A stretch of 64,000 bases of DNA from Bradyrhizobium sp. 138. Its GTDB lineage: Bacteria; Pseudomonadota; Alphaproteobacteria; Rhizobiales; Xanthobacteraceae. This document shows, piece by piece, positions 26,372 through 39,685 of this stretch (within the stretch, counting starts at the first letter, position 1; each line of letters opens with the position of its first letter). The DNA is taken from NCBI RefSeq assembly GCF_023074075.1, contig NZ_JADPKT010000073.1, positions 149,607 to 213,606 on the forward strand, given 5' to 3'. Under the pieces are notes generated by a model. It searched no databases. It was given only the letters and a program-made list of their open reading frames with translations, and was not told the origin of the DNA. Made by a program: the position numbers and the translations under genes.

Positions 26372-27219
26372 CAGCGCGGATTCTTTGCCAGCGCGTCGAA
26401 CGCCATCAGCCTGGCGATCAGGCCCTCGAACTCGCGCAGCGGCACCATGTTGGGGCCATCCGAGGGCGCGCGATCAGGATCGGGATGGGTCTCGATGAAA
26501 ACGCCGGCAACGCCCACGGCAACAGCCGCCCGTGCCAGCACCGGCACGAATTCACGCTCGCCGCCCGAGGAGGTCCCCTTCCCGCCCGGCTGCTGCACCG
26601 AATGGGTGGCATCGAAGATGACAGGCGCGCCGGTGGTGCGCGCCAGGATCGGCAGCGCGCGCATGTCGGAGACCAGCGTGTTGTAGCCGAAGGACGCGCC
26701 GCGCTCGGTGACGAGCACGTTGGGATTGTCAGCGCCGGTGATCTTCGTGACGACATTCGCCATGTCCCACGGCGCCAGGAATTGTCCCTTCTTGACGTTG
26801 ACGACCTTACCGGTTGCGGCGGCAGCGAGCAGCAGATCAGTCTGCCGGCATAGAAACGCGGGTATCTGGAGGATGTCCACGGCCTGCGCCACCTCGGCGC
26901 ACTGCGTGGCCTCGTGCACGTCGGTCAAAACAGGCAGGCCGAGCGAGGAGCGAATCTCCGCGAAGATCGGCAGCGACTGCGAAAGCCCAAGGCCGCGCGC
27001 TGCCGACGCGCTGGTGCGATTCGCCTTGTCGAAGGAGGTCTTGTAGACGAGGCCGATGTTCAGCCGCGCAGCGATCTCCTTCAGCGCAGAAGCGACCTCC
27101 AGCGCATGCTGGCGGCTTTCGAGCTGGCAGGGTCCTGCAATGATAGCGATCGGCAGATCATTGCCGAATCTGACCTTGCCGATGCTGACGACCGGCGCCG
27201 CTGAATGCGAAGAGCTCAA
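26371..27219 (-). CDS. kdsA: 3-deoxy-8-phosphooctulonate (KDO-8-P) synthase
   Basis: 282 residues. It condenses phosphoenolpyruvate with arabinose-5-phosphate to make KDO-8-phosphate for lipid A core. Motifs: IAGPCQLES, YKTSFDKANRTS, PVLTDVHE, FLCRQTDLLLAAA, KKGQFLAPWDM, and DATHSVQQPGG. The start is a TTG at 27219 with GAGGGA six bases upstream, giving the usual family length; the longer reading to 27276 adds unrelated residues. It is preceded by NIPSNAP and pyrG genes on the same strand, an order often seen in alphaproteobacteria. Confidence 0.96.
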   Translation of the reverse strand: MSSSHSAAPVVSIGKVRFGNDLPIAIIAGPCQLESRQHALEVASALKEIAARLNIGLVYKTSFDKANRTSASAARGLGLSQSLPIFAEIRSSLGLPVLTDVHEATQCAEVAQAVDILQIPAFLCRQTDLLLAAAATGKVVNVKKGQFLAPWDMANVVTKITGADNPNVLVTERGASFGYNTLVSDMRALPILARTTGAPVIFDATHSVQQPGGKGTSSGGEREFVPVLARAAVAVGVAGVFIETHPDPDRAPSDGPNMVPLREFEGLIARLMAFDALAKNPR

Positions 27220-27336
27220 GGCAAATCCCTCGTTTCGGCGCGACCATAGCCGCCATGGGGGTCGGATCAACCCCATTCGGCCCGGGCCGTTCGAATATCA
27301 GGGTTGCGCCAGAGTTCCCCGCTGCGGCAAGGATTG

Positions 27337-27663
27337 CTACTTCACCGCCGAGAAGGCGGTCGGCGTCAGGATCTGACTGACGATGTTGCCAACGATCTGG
27401 CCGTCGGCCTCGCTCTCGGCGCGGGCTTTCATCCAGTCCGGATCGGTCATGAACGCGCCCCACTTCTTCTCGCGCTCGGCGAGCGAGTCCCACGCCAGGA
27501 AATAGGTCAGCTCCTGGTTGGATTCACCGATCAGCGTCGTGAAGAACCCGGCCTGCTTGATGCCGTGCTTCTCCCAGATCTTCAGCGTGGCGGTCTCGAA
27601 CCGCTTCAGGAGCGCCGGCAGCCGGCCGGGCACGCAGCGATAGATGCGCATCTCGTAGATCAT
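27337..27663 (-). CDS. NIPSNAP family protein
   Basis: A 108-residue dimeric alpha-beta barrel protein. It begins MIYEMRIYRCVPGRLPALLKRF and contains ELTYFLAWDSLAEREKKWGAFM, the NIPSNAP pattern. Function in bacteria is unknown. It lies 82 bases after pyrG and 117 before kdsA, so it probably shares their transcript. Size is that of a single-domain member. No catalytic motif is apparent. Confidence 0.9.
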   Translation of the reverse strand: MIYEMRIYRCVPGRLPALLKRFETATLKIWEKHGIKQAGFFTTLIGESNQELTYFLAWDSLAEREKKWGAFMTDPDWMKARAESEADGQIVGNIVSQILTPTAFSAVK

Positions 27664-27745
27664 TGGAGCTCACTTCCTGCATTGTTGTTCTTGCGGCAGC
27701 GAGTTGTCGCAACAAATTGCGTGTGCGTCAAAGGCAGAGAAAGCG

Positions 27746-29377
<1,632 letters not shown>

Positions 29378-29543
29378 GGGACTTAACCTCTAATCCCTCG
29401 AATTCGATTCGCCAAAGCGATTCGTATTCCGCCCCAAAGATTTTGCGGGCCTGTGGGTGATCCAGAACTAAGAGTGGTGACAGTGCCTTGATGGGGATTT
29501 TTGATGCAGGACGGTAGAAGCCGCCCTGCATGGCCCCCCTGCT

Positions 29544-29930
29544 TTATTGCGAGCGCGGCACCTGCGGGCCGCTTGGGGCCGGGGCCTGCTGCTGCTCGTC
29601 GGCCTTTTTCAGCGAATCCAGGATGCCGCCCGAGGTCGGCGGCGCGATCGGGGATCCGCCGGCCGGCTGGGTCTGCGACGCCGGCGTGCCAATGATCGAC
29701 GACGGCGCACGGCTGTAGCCTGCGTGCCAGGACAGGAACATGCTGGTGAGGAAGAAGCCCGCAGCCAAGATCGCGGTGGTCCGCGTCAAAAGATTGGCGG
29801 TGCCGCGGCTCGACATGAAGCCCGCGCCGCCGCCCATGCCGAGGCCGCCGCCTTCCGACTTCTGGAGCAGGACGGCGCCGATCATGACGGCGACGATCAT
29901 GAGGTGGATGACGATGACAACGGTCTGCAT
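29544..29930 (-). CDS. secG: Protein translocase subunit SecG
   Basis: 128 residues. Two membrane helices (MQTVVIVIHLMIVAVMIGAV and LTRTTAILAAGFFLTSMFLS) flank the glycine-rich loop QKSEGGGLGMGGGAGFMSSRGT, which is diagnostic of SecG. A long Pro-Ala-Gln-rich C-terminal tail follows, common in alphaproteobacteria. It assists SecYE during export. It sits between tpiA and pyrG on the same strand, the usual order. Confidence 0.95.
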   Translation of the reverse strand: MQTVVIVIHLMIVAVMIGAVLLQKSEGGGLGMGGGAGFMSSRGTANLLTRTTAILAAGFFLTSMFLSWHAGYSRAPSSIIGTPASQTQPAGGSPIAPPTSGGILDSLKKADEQQQAPAPSGPQVPRSQ

Positions 29931-30068
29931 AATGCCCTTCCGTCACAAGCGGGCGGCGCCTGACGGCGGCCGATCGCGCTTCGCGGGTTTCCTGAAGTTG
30001 CGCGGTGTTACACGATCGGAGGGGTTATTGCCACCCCCGATCGGGTCCGGACCAACGGTTTGAATGAG

Positions 30069-30824
30069 TTAGGGGCAGCCTTTCGCGATCGCAAGGAAAT
30101 CGGCCGCCTTCAGGCTGGCACCACCGACCAGCGCGCCATTGACGTTCTTGACCGCCATCAGCTCAGCGGCGTTCGAGGGCTTGACCGAGCCGCCGTAGAG
30201 GATGCGCATTTTGGCCCCGTCAGCCTTGAACCTGGAGGTCAGGAGCTCCCGGATAAACCCATGAATTTGCTCGACATCCTGCGCTGTGGGGGTCAGGCCG
30301 GTGCCGATTGCCCAGACCGGCTCATAGGCTACGATGAGATTCGCGGCGGTCGAGCTTTCCGGCAGGGAGCCGGCGAGCTGCCCGCGCAGAATGTCCAAGG
30401 TCTGACCGGCGTCGCGCTGGGCTTGCGTCTCGCCGACGCAGACGATCGCGGTGGCCCCGGCGCGCCAGGCAGCTTCAGCCTTCTGGCGGATCAGGGCATC
30501 ATCCTCGCCGTGATCGGCCCTACGCTCGGAATGGCCGACGATGATCGCGCTCGCCCCCGCGTCCACCAGCATTTCGGCGGCAATATCGCCGGTATGGGCG
30601 CCGGAGGCCTTGGGATGGCAGTCCTGGGCCCCCACCGCGACCTTCTTGCCGCGCGCCTTCTCAGCGAAGGCGGCGATCAGGGTCGCGGGCGGGCAGACCA
30701 GCAGATCGGCCTTGCCGGCGACGTCTGCCGCACCGTTGAGCATGGCGTCGAACTCGGCAGCCTGGGCCTTCAGGCCGTTCATTTTCCAATTGCCGGCGAT
30801 CAGGGGGCGGATGGCGTCGGTCAT
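30069..30824 (-). CDS. tpiA: Triose-phosphate isomerase
   Basis: 251 residues. Substrate Lys in AGNWKMNG, electrophile His in GHSERR, catalytic Glu in YEPVWAIGTG, and phosphate loop ILYGGSVKPSNA. It interconverts dihydroxyacetone phosphate and glyceraldehyde 3-phosphate. The ATG at 30824 with GGAAA upstream gives the standard start. The gene is divergent from the ppiD-like gene at 31048, so the 223-base spacer holds promoters for both. Confidence 0.97.
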   Translation of the reverse strand: MTDAIRPLIAGNWKMNGLKAQAAEFDAMLNGAADVAGKADLLVCPPATLIAAFAEKARGKKVAVGAQDCHPKASGAHTGDIAAEMLVDAGASAIIVGHSERRADHGEDDALIRQKAEAAWRAGATAIVCVGETQAQRDAGQTLDILRGQLAGSLPESSTAANLIVAYEPVWAIGTGLTPTAQDVEQIHGFIRELLTSRFKADGAKMRILYGGSVKPSNAAELMAVKNVNGALVGGASLKAADFLAIAKGCP

Positions 30825-31047
30825 GTCGATTTCCAGCAAAATGAGAGTTGTGCATGCGCTAGCAGAGCTTCCGCGGCAGTTCCAGAGACCAGAGGCCTTC
30901 AACCGCACCCTCAAGCGGTCGATTGACGTGAGGTTGCGGGGGGAAAGCCACCACTTTATGATGATTGATCAATTTGGTGAGGCGCTTTTGCTGAATCTGC
31001 ATTAAGACGCGCTCCCGTTCCCCTCCTGCTCAAACAAGTTGGACCAA

Positions 31048-32946
31048 ATGCTTCGAGGAATGCGCAAGGCCTCATCAAACTGGCTCGGCAAGACCATTAT
31101 GGCCGTGGTGATGGGCGTGTTGATCGTCAGTTTCGGCATTTGGGGCATCGCCGACATCTTCAAAGGATTCGGGCAGTCCACGGTGGCCAAGGTCGGCAGC
31201 ACCGAGATATCGCTGAACGAGTTCCGCCAGATCTATACGGATCGGCTGCAACAGATCAGCCGCCAGTTCGGCCGTCCGCTGACGCCCGACCAGGCACGTG
31301 CCTTCGGCCTCGACCGCCAGGTGCTGCAGCAGACCATCGCGGAAGCCGCCCTCGACGAGGAGGCGCGGCGGCTCGGGCTCGGCCAGTCCGACGAGCAGAT
31401 CCGCCAGCTCATCATGAACGACCCCAATTTCAAGGGCGTCGGCGGCAATTTCGATGCGAACCGGTTCCAGGCCGTGATCCGCAATTTCGGCTATACCGAG
31501 CAGCGCTACGTCGCCGAGCAACGCAAGGTGTCGCTGCGCCGGCAGATCACCGGCACGATCGGCGCCGGCCTCGAACCGCCGAAGACCATGCTCGACGCGC
31601 TGGCGCGCTTCCAGAACGAGCAGCGCGCCCTCGAGTTCGTCAAGCTCGACGCCGCCCAGGCAGGCCAGATCGACGCGCCCTCGCCCGAGACGCTCGCCAC
31701 TTATTTCGAGGATCACAAGGTCCAGTTCCGCGCGCCCGAATATCGCAAGATCGCCTTCCTCGTGGTCTCGCCGGAGGAGATCGGCAAATGGAGCGAGGTC
31801 TCGGACGAGGACGCCAAGAAAATGTTCGAACAGCGCAAGGACCGGCTCGGCACGCCGGAGAAGCGCCAGATCCAGCAGATCGTGTTTCCGAACGTCGCCG
31901 ACGCGCAGGCCGCACGCGAGCGCCTCGTCGGCGGACTATCGTTCGAGGACCTCGGCAAGGAGCGCGGGCTGAGCGCCTCCGACGTCGATCTCGGGCTCGT
32001 GACCAAGTCTTCGCTCGCTGCCGCAGTCGGCGATGCCGCCTTCTCGCTTCCGGCCGGCGAGATCAGCCAGCCGATCCAGGGCGGGCTTGGCGTCGCGATC
32101 GTCAAGGTCGACAAGATCGAGCCGGGCAAGGAGGCGGACTACGCCAGCCTTGCTGGTGACATCAAGCGCGAGATCGCCACCGAGCGCGCGCGCGTCAAGG
32201 TCGCCGATCTCCGCGACAAGATGGAAGACGAGCGTGGCGGCGGCGCCAGCGTGATCGACGCGGCGCAGAAGCTCGGCCTCACCGCCGTGACCATCGACGC
32301 CGTCGACCGCTCCGGCCGCGCTCCGAACGGCCAGCCGGTCGCCAACGTCCCGCAAGGCCTCGACGTGGTGTCGCAGGCCTTCAACACCGATGTCGGCGTC
32401 GACAACGACTCGATCTCGTTCAAGGGCGGCTATGTCTGGTACGACGTGCTCGCCATCACGCCGTCGCGCGACCGCAATCTCGACGAGGTCCGTGACCAGG
32501 TCGAGGCGCGCTGGCGCCAGGACCAGATCGCGGCCAAGCTGAAGGCCAAGGCGACCGAGATGGTGCAGAAGCTCGAAGCGGGCGGCAAGCTCGCCGATGA
32601 AGCTTCCGCGATCGGCGCCAGGGTCGAGACCGCGACCGGCTTCAAGCGCGACGATACGCCGGCCGGCGTGCCGGCAGCCGTGGTGTCGGCCGCCTTCCGC
32701 ACCGCCAAGGACGGCGTCGGACAGACGGCTGTCAGCGGCGGCAGCGAAGTGGTCGTCTTCCGCGTCACCGACATCGTCGAACCCGCGGTCGACGCCGCCT
32801 CCGACGCGGTCAAGAAGCTGAAGGAGAACCTCGACCGCGCCCAGACCGAGGAGCAGGTCGCGTCCTACGTCAACAAGCTTGAAACCGACATCGGGACCAC
32901 CATTAATCAGGCCGCCTTCGCGCAGGTGACCGGCGCGAACCAGTGA
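31048..32946 (+). CDS. PpiD-like periplasmic foldase (SurA_N / parvulin type)
   Basis: 632 residues. One N-terminal membrane anchor (TIMAVVMGVLIVSFGIWGIA) precedes a SurA_N-like chaperone region and a degenerate parvulin domain at about 245-360 (EKRQIQQIVFPNVADAQAARE, SLPAGEISQPIQGGLGVAIV). The rest is helical with more chaperone segments. It should sit in the inner membrane and help fold secreted proteins as they leave SecYEG. The track-like longer start is a TTG nine bases up; I prefer the ATG at 31048. It precedes trpD by 14 bases and may be the first gene of that operon. Confidence 0.9.
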   Translation: MLRGMRKASSNWLGKTIMAVVMGVLIVSFGIWGIADIFKGFGQSTVAKVGSTEISLNEFRQIYTDRLQQISRQFGRPLTPDQARAFGLDRQVLQQTIAEAALDEEARRLGLGQSDEQIRQLIMNDPNFKGVGGNFDANRFQAVIRNFGYTEQRYVAEQRKVSLRRQITGTIGAGLEPPKTMLDALARFQNEQRALEFVKLDAAQAGQIDAPSPETLATYFEDHKVQFRAPEYRKIAFLVVSPEEIGKWSEVSDEDAKKMFEQRKDRLGTPEKRQIQQIVFPNVADAQAARERLVGGLSFEDLGKERGLSASDVDLGLVTKSSLAAAVGDAAFSLPAGEISQPIQGGLGVAIVKVDKIEPGKEADYASLAGDIKREIATERARVKVADLRDKMEDERGGGASVIDAAQKLGLTAVTIDAVDRSGRAPNGQPVANVPQGLDVVSQAFNTDVGVDNDSISFKGGYVWYDVLAITPSRDRNLDEVRDQVEARWRQDQIAAKLKAKATEMVQKLEAGGKLADEASAIGARVETATGFKRDDTPAGVPAAVVSAAFRTAKDGVGQTAVSGGSEVVVFRVTDIVEPAVDAASDAVKKLKENLDRAQTEEQVASYVNKLETDIGTTINQAAFAQVTGANQ

Positions 32947-32960
32947 GTTGAAAGCACGCG

Positions 32961-33974
32961 ATGGACGACCTGAAATCGATCATTGGAAAAGTGGCGACCG
33001 GCGCCAGCCTGTCGCGTGACGAAGCCGCTTCCGCCTTCGACGCCATGATGAGTGGCGAGGCCACGCCCTCGCAAATGGGTGGCCTGTTGATGGCGCTGCG
33101 GGTGCGCGGCGAGACCGTGGACGAGATCACCGGCGCGGTTGCGGCGATGCGCTCGAAGATGCTGACCGTGACGGCGCCGCCTGACGCCGTCGACATCGTC
33201 GGCACCGGTGGCGACGGCTCCGGATCGGTCAATGTCTCGACCTGCGCCTCCTTCATCGTCTCCGGCGCCGGCGTGCCGGTGGCCAAGCATGGCAACCGCG
33301 CGCTGTCGTCGCGCTCGGGCGCCGCCGACGTGCTGGCCTCGCTCGGCGTCAGGATCGACCTCAGGCCGGAGCAGGTCGGAGACTGCGTGCGCGAATGCGG
33401 CATCGGCTTCATGTTCGCCCCCGCCCACCATCCGGCCATGAAGAACGTCGGCCCGACCCGGGTCGAGCTTGCGACGCGCACGATCTTCAATCTGCTCGGC
33501 CCCCTGTCGAACCCTGCCGGCGTCAAGCGGCAGATGGTTGGCGTCTTCTCCCGGCAATGGGTGCAGCCGTTGGCACAGGTGCTCAAGAACCTCGGCTCCG
33601 AATCCGCCTGGGTGGTGCACGGCTCCGACGGCCTCGACGAGATCACCCTCACCGGCCCGACCTTCGTCTCCGCGCTCCACAACGGCGAGATTCGCAATTT
33701 CGAGGTGACGCCTGAGGACGCCGGCCTGCCGCGCTGCGAGGCCGGCGCATTCAAGGGGGGTGATGCCGACGCCAATGCGGTCGCACTGCAAAGTGTGCTC
33801 GACGGCAAGCCGAGCCCCTATCGCGACGTCGCCCTGATGAACGCAGCAGCCGCGCTGGTCGTGGCCGGACGTGCCAAGGACCTCAAGGAGGGCGTCGCAA
33901 TCGGAACGAAGTCGATCGACAGCGGCGCGGCAAACGCACGGCTGAAGCACCTGATCGCGGTCTCGAACGGCTGA
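32961..33974 (+). CDS. trpD: Anthranilate phosphoribosyltransferase
   Basis: 337 residues. The PRPP loop is GTGGDGSGSVNVSTCASFI, followed by KHGNRALSSRSGAADVLASLG and the metal-binding ADANAVAL near the C terminus. It joins anthranilate to PRPP in tryptophan synthesis. trpC follows after seven bases. There is no trpE or trpG in the window; in rhizobia these are usually fused and placed elsewhere. Confidence 0.98.
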   Translation: MDDLKSIIGKVATGASLSRDEAASAFDAMMSGEATPSQMGGLLMALRVRGETVDEITGAVAAMRSKMLTVTAPPDAVDIVGTGGDGSGSVNVSTCASFIVSGAGVPVAKHGNRALSSRSGAADVLASLGVRIDLRPEQVGDCVRECGIGFMFAPAHHPAMKNVGPTRVELATRTIFNLLGPLSNPAGVKRQMVGVFSRQWVQPLAQVLKNLGSESAWVVHGSDGLDEITLTGPTFVSALHNGEIRNFEVTPEDAGLPRCEAGAFKGGDADANAVALQSVLDGKPSPYRDVALMNAAAALVVAGRAKDLKEGVAIGTKSIDSGAANARLKHLIAVSNG

Positions 33975-33981
33975 GCGCCCC

Positions 33982-34803
33982 ATGTCGGATATCCTGACCA
34001 AGATCGAAACCTACAAGCGTGAGGAGATCGCCGCGGCCAAGCGCGCGCAGCCACTGTCTTTCATCGAGGCAAAGGCCAAAGCGCAAGCCGCGCCGCGCGG
34101 CTTCGTGGACGCGATCAAGGCCAAGCACGTCAACGGCGATTACGCACTGATCGCGGAGGTGAAGAAAGCCTCGCCGTCGAAGGGGCTGATCCGCGCCGAT
34201 TTCGATCCGCCGTTGCTGGCCAAGGCCTATGAAGCCGGCGGCGCGGCCTGTCTGTCGGTGCTGACCGACACGCCCTCGTTCCAGGGCCATCTCGACTTCA
34301 TGGTGGCGGCGCGTGCGGCGACGTCGTTGCCGGTGCTGCGCAAGGATTTCATGTTCGACACCTATCAGGTGGCCGAGGCCCGCGCGCATGGCGCCGATTG
34401 CATCCTGATCATCATGGCCGCGCTCGACGATGCCGCCGCCGAGGACCTCGAGAACGCCGCCATCGCCCATGGGATGGATGTGCTGATCGAGATCCACGAC
34501 CACGCCGAGCTCGACCGGGCGCTCAAGCTCCGTTCGCCGATGATCGGGGTCAACAACCGCAATCTTCGCACCTTCGAGACTACGCTCGCGACCAGCGAAA
34601 CACTGGCGCCGTTGATCCCGCGGGACCGGCTGATGGTCGGCGAGAGCGGCATCTTCATGCCCGCCGATCTCGCCCGGCTCGAGCGCGTCGGCATGTCGAC
34701 CTTCCTGGTCGGTGAAAGCCTGATGCGGCAGGCCGACGTCACCGCGGCGACGCGTACGCTGCTCGCGCGCGAGACCACGGCGCGCGCGACGGGCACGCGC
34801 TGA
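33982..34803 (+). CDS. trpC: Indole-3-glycerol phosphate synthase
   Basis: 273 residues with a TIM-barrel IGPS fold: catalytic Lys in EVKKASPSKGLI, second Lys in VLRKDFMFD, IGVNNRNLRTFE and VGESGI. It closes the indole ring in tryptophan synthesis. It is a stand-alone enzyme, not fused with TrpF. It lies seven bases after trpD and one base before moaC, so all three are translated from one message. C-terminal basic residues extend slightly beyond the barrel. Confidence 0.98.
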   Translation: MSDILTKIETYKREEIAAAKRAQPLSFIEAKAKAQAAPRGFVDAIKAKHVNGDYALIAEVKKASPSKGLIRADFDPPLLAKAYEAGGAACLSVLTDTPSFQGHLDFMVAARAATSLPVLRKDFMFDTYQVAEARAHGADCILIIMAALDDAAAEDLENAAIAHGMDVLIEIHDHAELDRALKLRSPMIGVNNRNLRTFETTLATSETLAPLIPRDRLMVGESGIFMPADLARLERVGMSTFLVGESLMRQADVTAATRTLLARETTARATGTR

Positions 34804-34804
34804 C

Positions 34805-35317
34805 ATGGCGCGCAGGCCCCCGAAGACGACCAAATCCAAGGCCGGCCCCGCCCTCACCCATATCGGCGCCTCCGGCGAGGCGCGGATGGTCGACGTGTCC
34901 GACAAGCCGGCGACCGAGCGGCTTGCGGTCGCGGAAGGCCGCGTCATCATGACCAAGACGACGCTCGACCTGATCGTGTCAGGCAATGCCAAGAAGGGCG
35001 ACGTGCTCGGCACAGCCCGCATCGCCGGCATCATGGCCGCCAAGCGCACCTCCGAGCTGATCCCGCTTTGCCATCCGCTCGCGCTGTCGAAGGTGACGCT
35101 CGACATCGAGCCCGACGTGAAATTGCCGGGCTGCCTCGTTCGCGCCAGCGTGAAGGTGACGGGCCCGACCGGCGTCGAGATGGAGGCCCTCACGGCCGTA
35201 TCGGTCGCCTGCCTCACCATCTACGACATGATCAAGGCGGTCGAGCGCGGCGTGCGCATCGAAGGCATCCATCTGGTCGAGAAGCTCGGCGGCAAGTCCG
35301 GCCACTATCGCGCCTGA
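34805..35317 (+). CDS. moaC: Cyclic pyranopterin monophosphate synthase
   Basis: 170 residues. It converts the MoaA product to cyclic pyranopterin monophosphate in molybdenum cofactor synthesis. Motifs: ARMVDVSDKP, KGDVLGTARIAGIMAAKRTS, the active-site LCHPL and EALTAVSVACLTIYDM. It begins one base after trpC. In related genomes moaC is commonly followed by moeA; here about 7 kb of other genes intervene (moeA is at 42348). Confidence 0.97.
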   Translation: MARRPPKTTKSKAGPALTHIGASGEARMVDVSDKPATERLAVAEGRVIMTKTTLDLIVSGNAKKGDVLGTARIAGIMAAKRTSELIPLCHPLALSKVTLDIEPDVKLPGCLVRASVKVTGPTGVEMEALTAVSVACLTIYDMIKAVERGVRIEGIHLVEKLGGKSGHYRA

Positions 35318-35485
35318 GGGCGCTCATTTCGGCTCCTGCGTCGCGCGCATCGATTGCATTTGCGCGCGGCCGTTCACATCGCGTTAACCGCGCTTCCTAA
35401 CTTCGCCTCCACATCGTTCCCGTAAACCAACGGATGTTTAAGGGGCCAAGAATTGATCCTGACGTGTGCACGGCAATGATCCAGC

Positions 35486-38217
35486 ATGATGACGAGATTC
35501 GGCAATCGCCTCTTTGACCAGGCCTTCGTGCGCGGCGGACCGATCCGCTGGCTGGTGGTGGGCGGCACGCTGCTGATCGCAGCGATTGCCATAGGCTCGG
35601 TGCTGATGGCGCAGAATTTCCGCGAGCGGGCGCTGCGCAACTCCAGCCGCGAGCTGAACAACACGGTGCTGCTGCTCGCCCATCATTTCGATCAGCAATT
35701 GCAGGATTTCGCGGTCATCCAGAAGGATTTCGTCGACCACGTCCGCACCACCGGAATCAACAATGCGCAGACTATCGCAAGCGCCTCTCGGGCCAGGACG
35801 TCCACCGGATGTTGCGCTCGAAGATCGAGGCGCTGCCCTATATCGGCGGCGTCAACATCATCGATGCCGACGGTGATCTGATCAATTCCTCGACGGCCTG
35901 GCCGGCTCCGAAAGTGAACGTCGCCGATCGCGGTTATTTTCGCACCTTCAAATACGATCCCTATTCTCCCGATGTCCTGATCGAGCCCCTGCACAGTCGG
36001 ATCTCCGGCGCCTGGACCATTCTGATCGTGCGCAAGATCGTCGGGCCAAACGGCGAGTTCCTGGGTGTCGTCGGACGCGGCATCGAGCCCGCCAAGTTCG
36101 AGAAGTTCTTCGCCTCCGTCGCGCTCGGCGAAGACGCGACGATCTCGATGCTGCATCGCGACGGCACGCTGCTCGCCCGGTATCCGCATTCCAGCGAATT
36201 GATGGGGCGGAATTTCAAAAATGGTTCGTTTGCGCACCAGAGGGTTTTGGGCCTCGATCACTTCACCGGCCGTTTTGTAAGCCCGGTCGACGGCGACGAC
36301 CGGCTGATCTCCTCGCGCGCCCTACCCCATTTCCCGATCCTGATGATGGCCACCACGACGCGCGCGGCTGCACTGACGGACTGGCGCGAGCAGATCGGCA
36401 TCCTGATCTCGGTCGCTGCCTCCTCTGCGCTCGCGATCGCAGGCGTGCTGATCGCGGTCGTACGCAAGCTGCTGGAGCAGCACCGCCTCTCGCGGGGACG
36501 CTTGACGCTGGAAAAGCAGCGGCTCGACCGCGCCGTCAACAACATGACGCAGGGCCTTTTGCTGTTCGACGCGGAGCGGCGGATGGTGGTCTGCAACCAG
36601 CGCTACATCGACATGTACGGATTGTCGGCCGAGATCGTGAAGCCCGGCTGCAGCTTCCACGACATCATCGCCCACCGCAAGGTGACCGGCTCGTTCACAG
36701 GCGACGTCGACGATTATGTCGCGCGCGTGCTGAAGGACATCCATGAGCGCAACTCGATGGTGGTCGATACCTCCGATGGCCGCTCGATCCACGTCCTCAA
36801 CGAGCCGCTCGCGGACGGCGGCTGGGTGGCGACCCATGAGGACATCACCGAGCGCCGCCGCATCGAGGAGCGCATCACCCACCTCGCCCATTACGACGCG
36901 CTGACCGATCTGCCCAATCGCACCATGTTCCACGATCATCTGCGCAAAGAGCTGGCCGCCGTCGGCAACGGCGAAGAGATCGCGGTGCATTACATCGACA
37001 TCGATGAGTTCAAGGGCGTCAACGACGCGCTCGGCCACCTGGTCGGAGATGAGCTGTTGAAATCGGTTGCCGCAAGCCTGCGCCGCTGTGCGGGCCCGGC
37101 GGATTTCGTGGCGCGGCTCGGCGGCGACGAATTCGCCATCGTACAGAGCGCGGTGACGTCGCTGGATCAGGTCAACGAGCTCGTCGCGCGGGTCTTCGAG
37201 GCCATCCGCGCGCCGTTCGACTGCCTGGGCCATCATCTCAACACCGATGCCAGCATCGGCATTGCGCTCGCACCTGAACACGGCACTGCGCTCGACCAGA
37301 TCCTCAAGAACGCGGACATGGCGATGTACGCCGCCAAGTCCGCCGGGCGCCGTACCTATCGCTTCTTCGAACCGGAGATGGACGCCAAGGCCCGCGAACG
37401 CCGGCAGCTCGAGATCGATCTGCGCCACGCTATCGCCCAAGGGGGTCTCGAAGGCGGTCTCGAGGTCTATTACCAGCCCTGCCTCGGCCTGAAGGATGAT
37501 CGCATCACCGGCTGCGAGGCGCTGGTGCGCTGGCGCCATCCCGAGCGCGGCATGGTCTCACCGGCGGAGTTCATCCCGATCGCCGAAGACACCGGCCTGA
37601 TCAACGAGATCGGCGAATGGGTGCTGGCGACCGCCTGCCGGGACGCGGCAAGCTGGCCCGACGACATCCGCCTCGCCGTCAACGTCTCGCCGGTGCAATT
37701 CAAGAGCGGCACGCTGGCGCTGAAGATCATGGCGGCGCTCGCCGCTTCGAACCTGCCGGCGAGCCGGCTGGAGCTCGAGATCACCGAGGCCGTGCTGATC
37801 CGCGACGACGATGCTGCGCTGACGATCCTGCACCAACTCCGGGCCATCGGCGTCCGCATCGCGCTCGACGATTTCGGCACCGGCTACTCCTCGCTGAGCT
37901 ATCTGCACCGCTTCCCGTTCGACAAGATCAAGATCGACCGCTGCTTCGTCGACGACATCGCCGGTCCCGACGGCTCCGCCAGCATCGTCCAGGCCGTCGT
38001 CAATCTCGCGGCCGCGCGCCGCATGACCACCACGGCCGAGGGCGTCGAGACCGAGGAGCAGCAGCGCCTGCTGCGCGCGCTCGGCTGTTCCGAGATGCAG
38101 GGTTATCTGTTCAGTGCCGCAAAACCGGCCGACAAGGTGCTGGAGCTGTTCGCGCTGCATCGCAGCCGGCTGGCCCAGCGCGAAGGCAGCGAGAGCCGAA
38201 GGCGCGAGGCCGGTTAG
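35486..38217 (+). pseudogene. Frameshifted sensor diguanylate cyclase/phosphodiesterase (CACHE-PAS-GGDEF-EAL)
   Basis: The first frame from 35486 gives a membrane helix (WLVVGGTLLIAAIAIGSVLM) and the start of a periplasmic sensor. At 35768-35771 the product continues only in the next frame: from 35770 it reads DYRKRLSGQDVHRMLRSK, the expected sensor sequence. One missing base explains this. The rest has a second helix (ILISVAASSALAIAGVLIAVV), a PAS-like part, GGDEF (RLGGDEFAIV; the inhibitory-site Arg is missing, GPAD) and EAL (CEALVRW, LDDFGTGYSS). Downstream ATG 35809 could express a fragment of 802 residues without the first helix. A sequencing error is possible. Confidence 0.85.
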
Positions 38218-38292
38218 GCACCAACGCAGCCATGTCGCCCGGATTGGGCGTCGCATCGTCCGGGATACGGATCAGCGAGACCCCCCAAGCGA

Positions 38293-38328
38293 AATCGCCC
38301 GGGAGCGGCCATCCACTCCCGGGCGATT
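38293..38328. terminator. Strong stem-loop between convergent genes
   Basis: AATCGCCCGGGAG (38293-38305) and CTCCCGGGCGATT (38316-38328) form a perfect 13-bp stem with a 10-base loop. It stands between the convergent GGDEF-EAL gene and ctpA, so it can end transcripts from both sides. T runs are short. Confidence 0.75.
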
Positions 38329-38350
38329 CGTCGATGGAGAGTCGTAAGGT

Positions 38351-39685
<1,335 letters not shown>

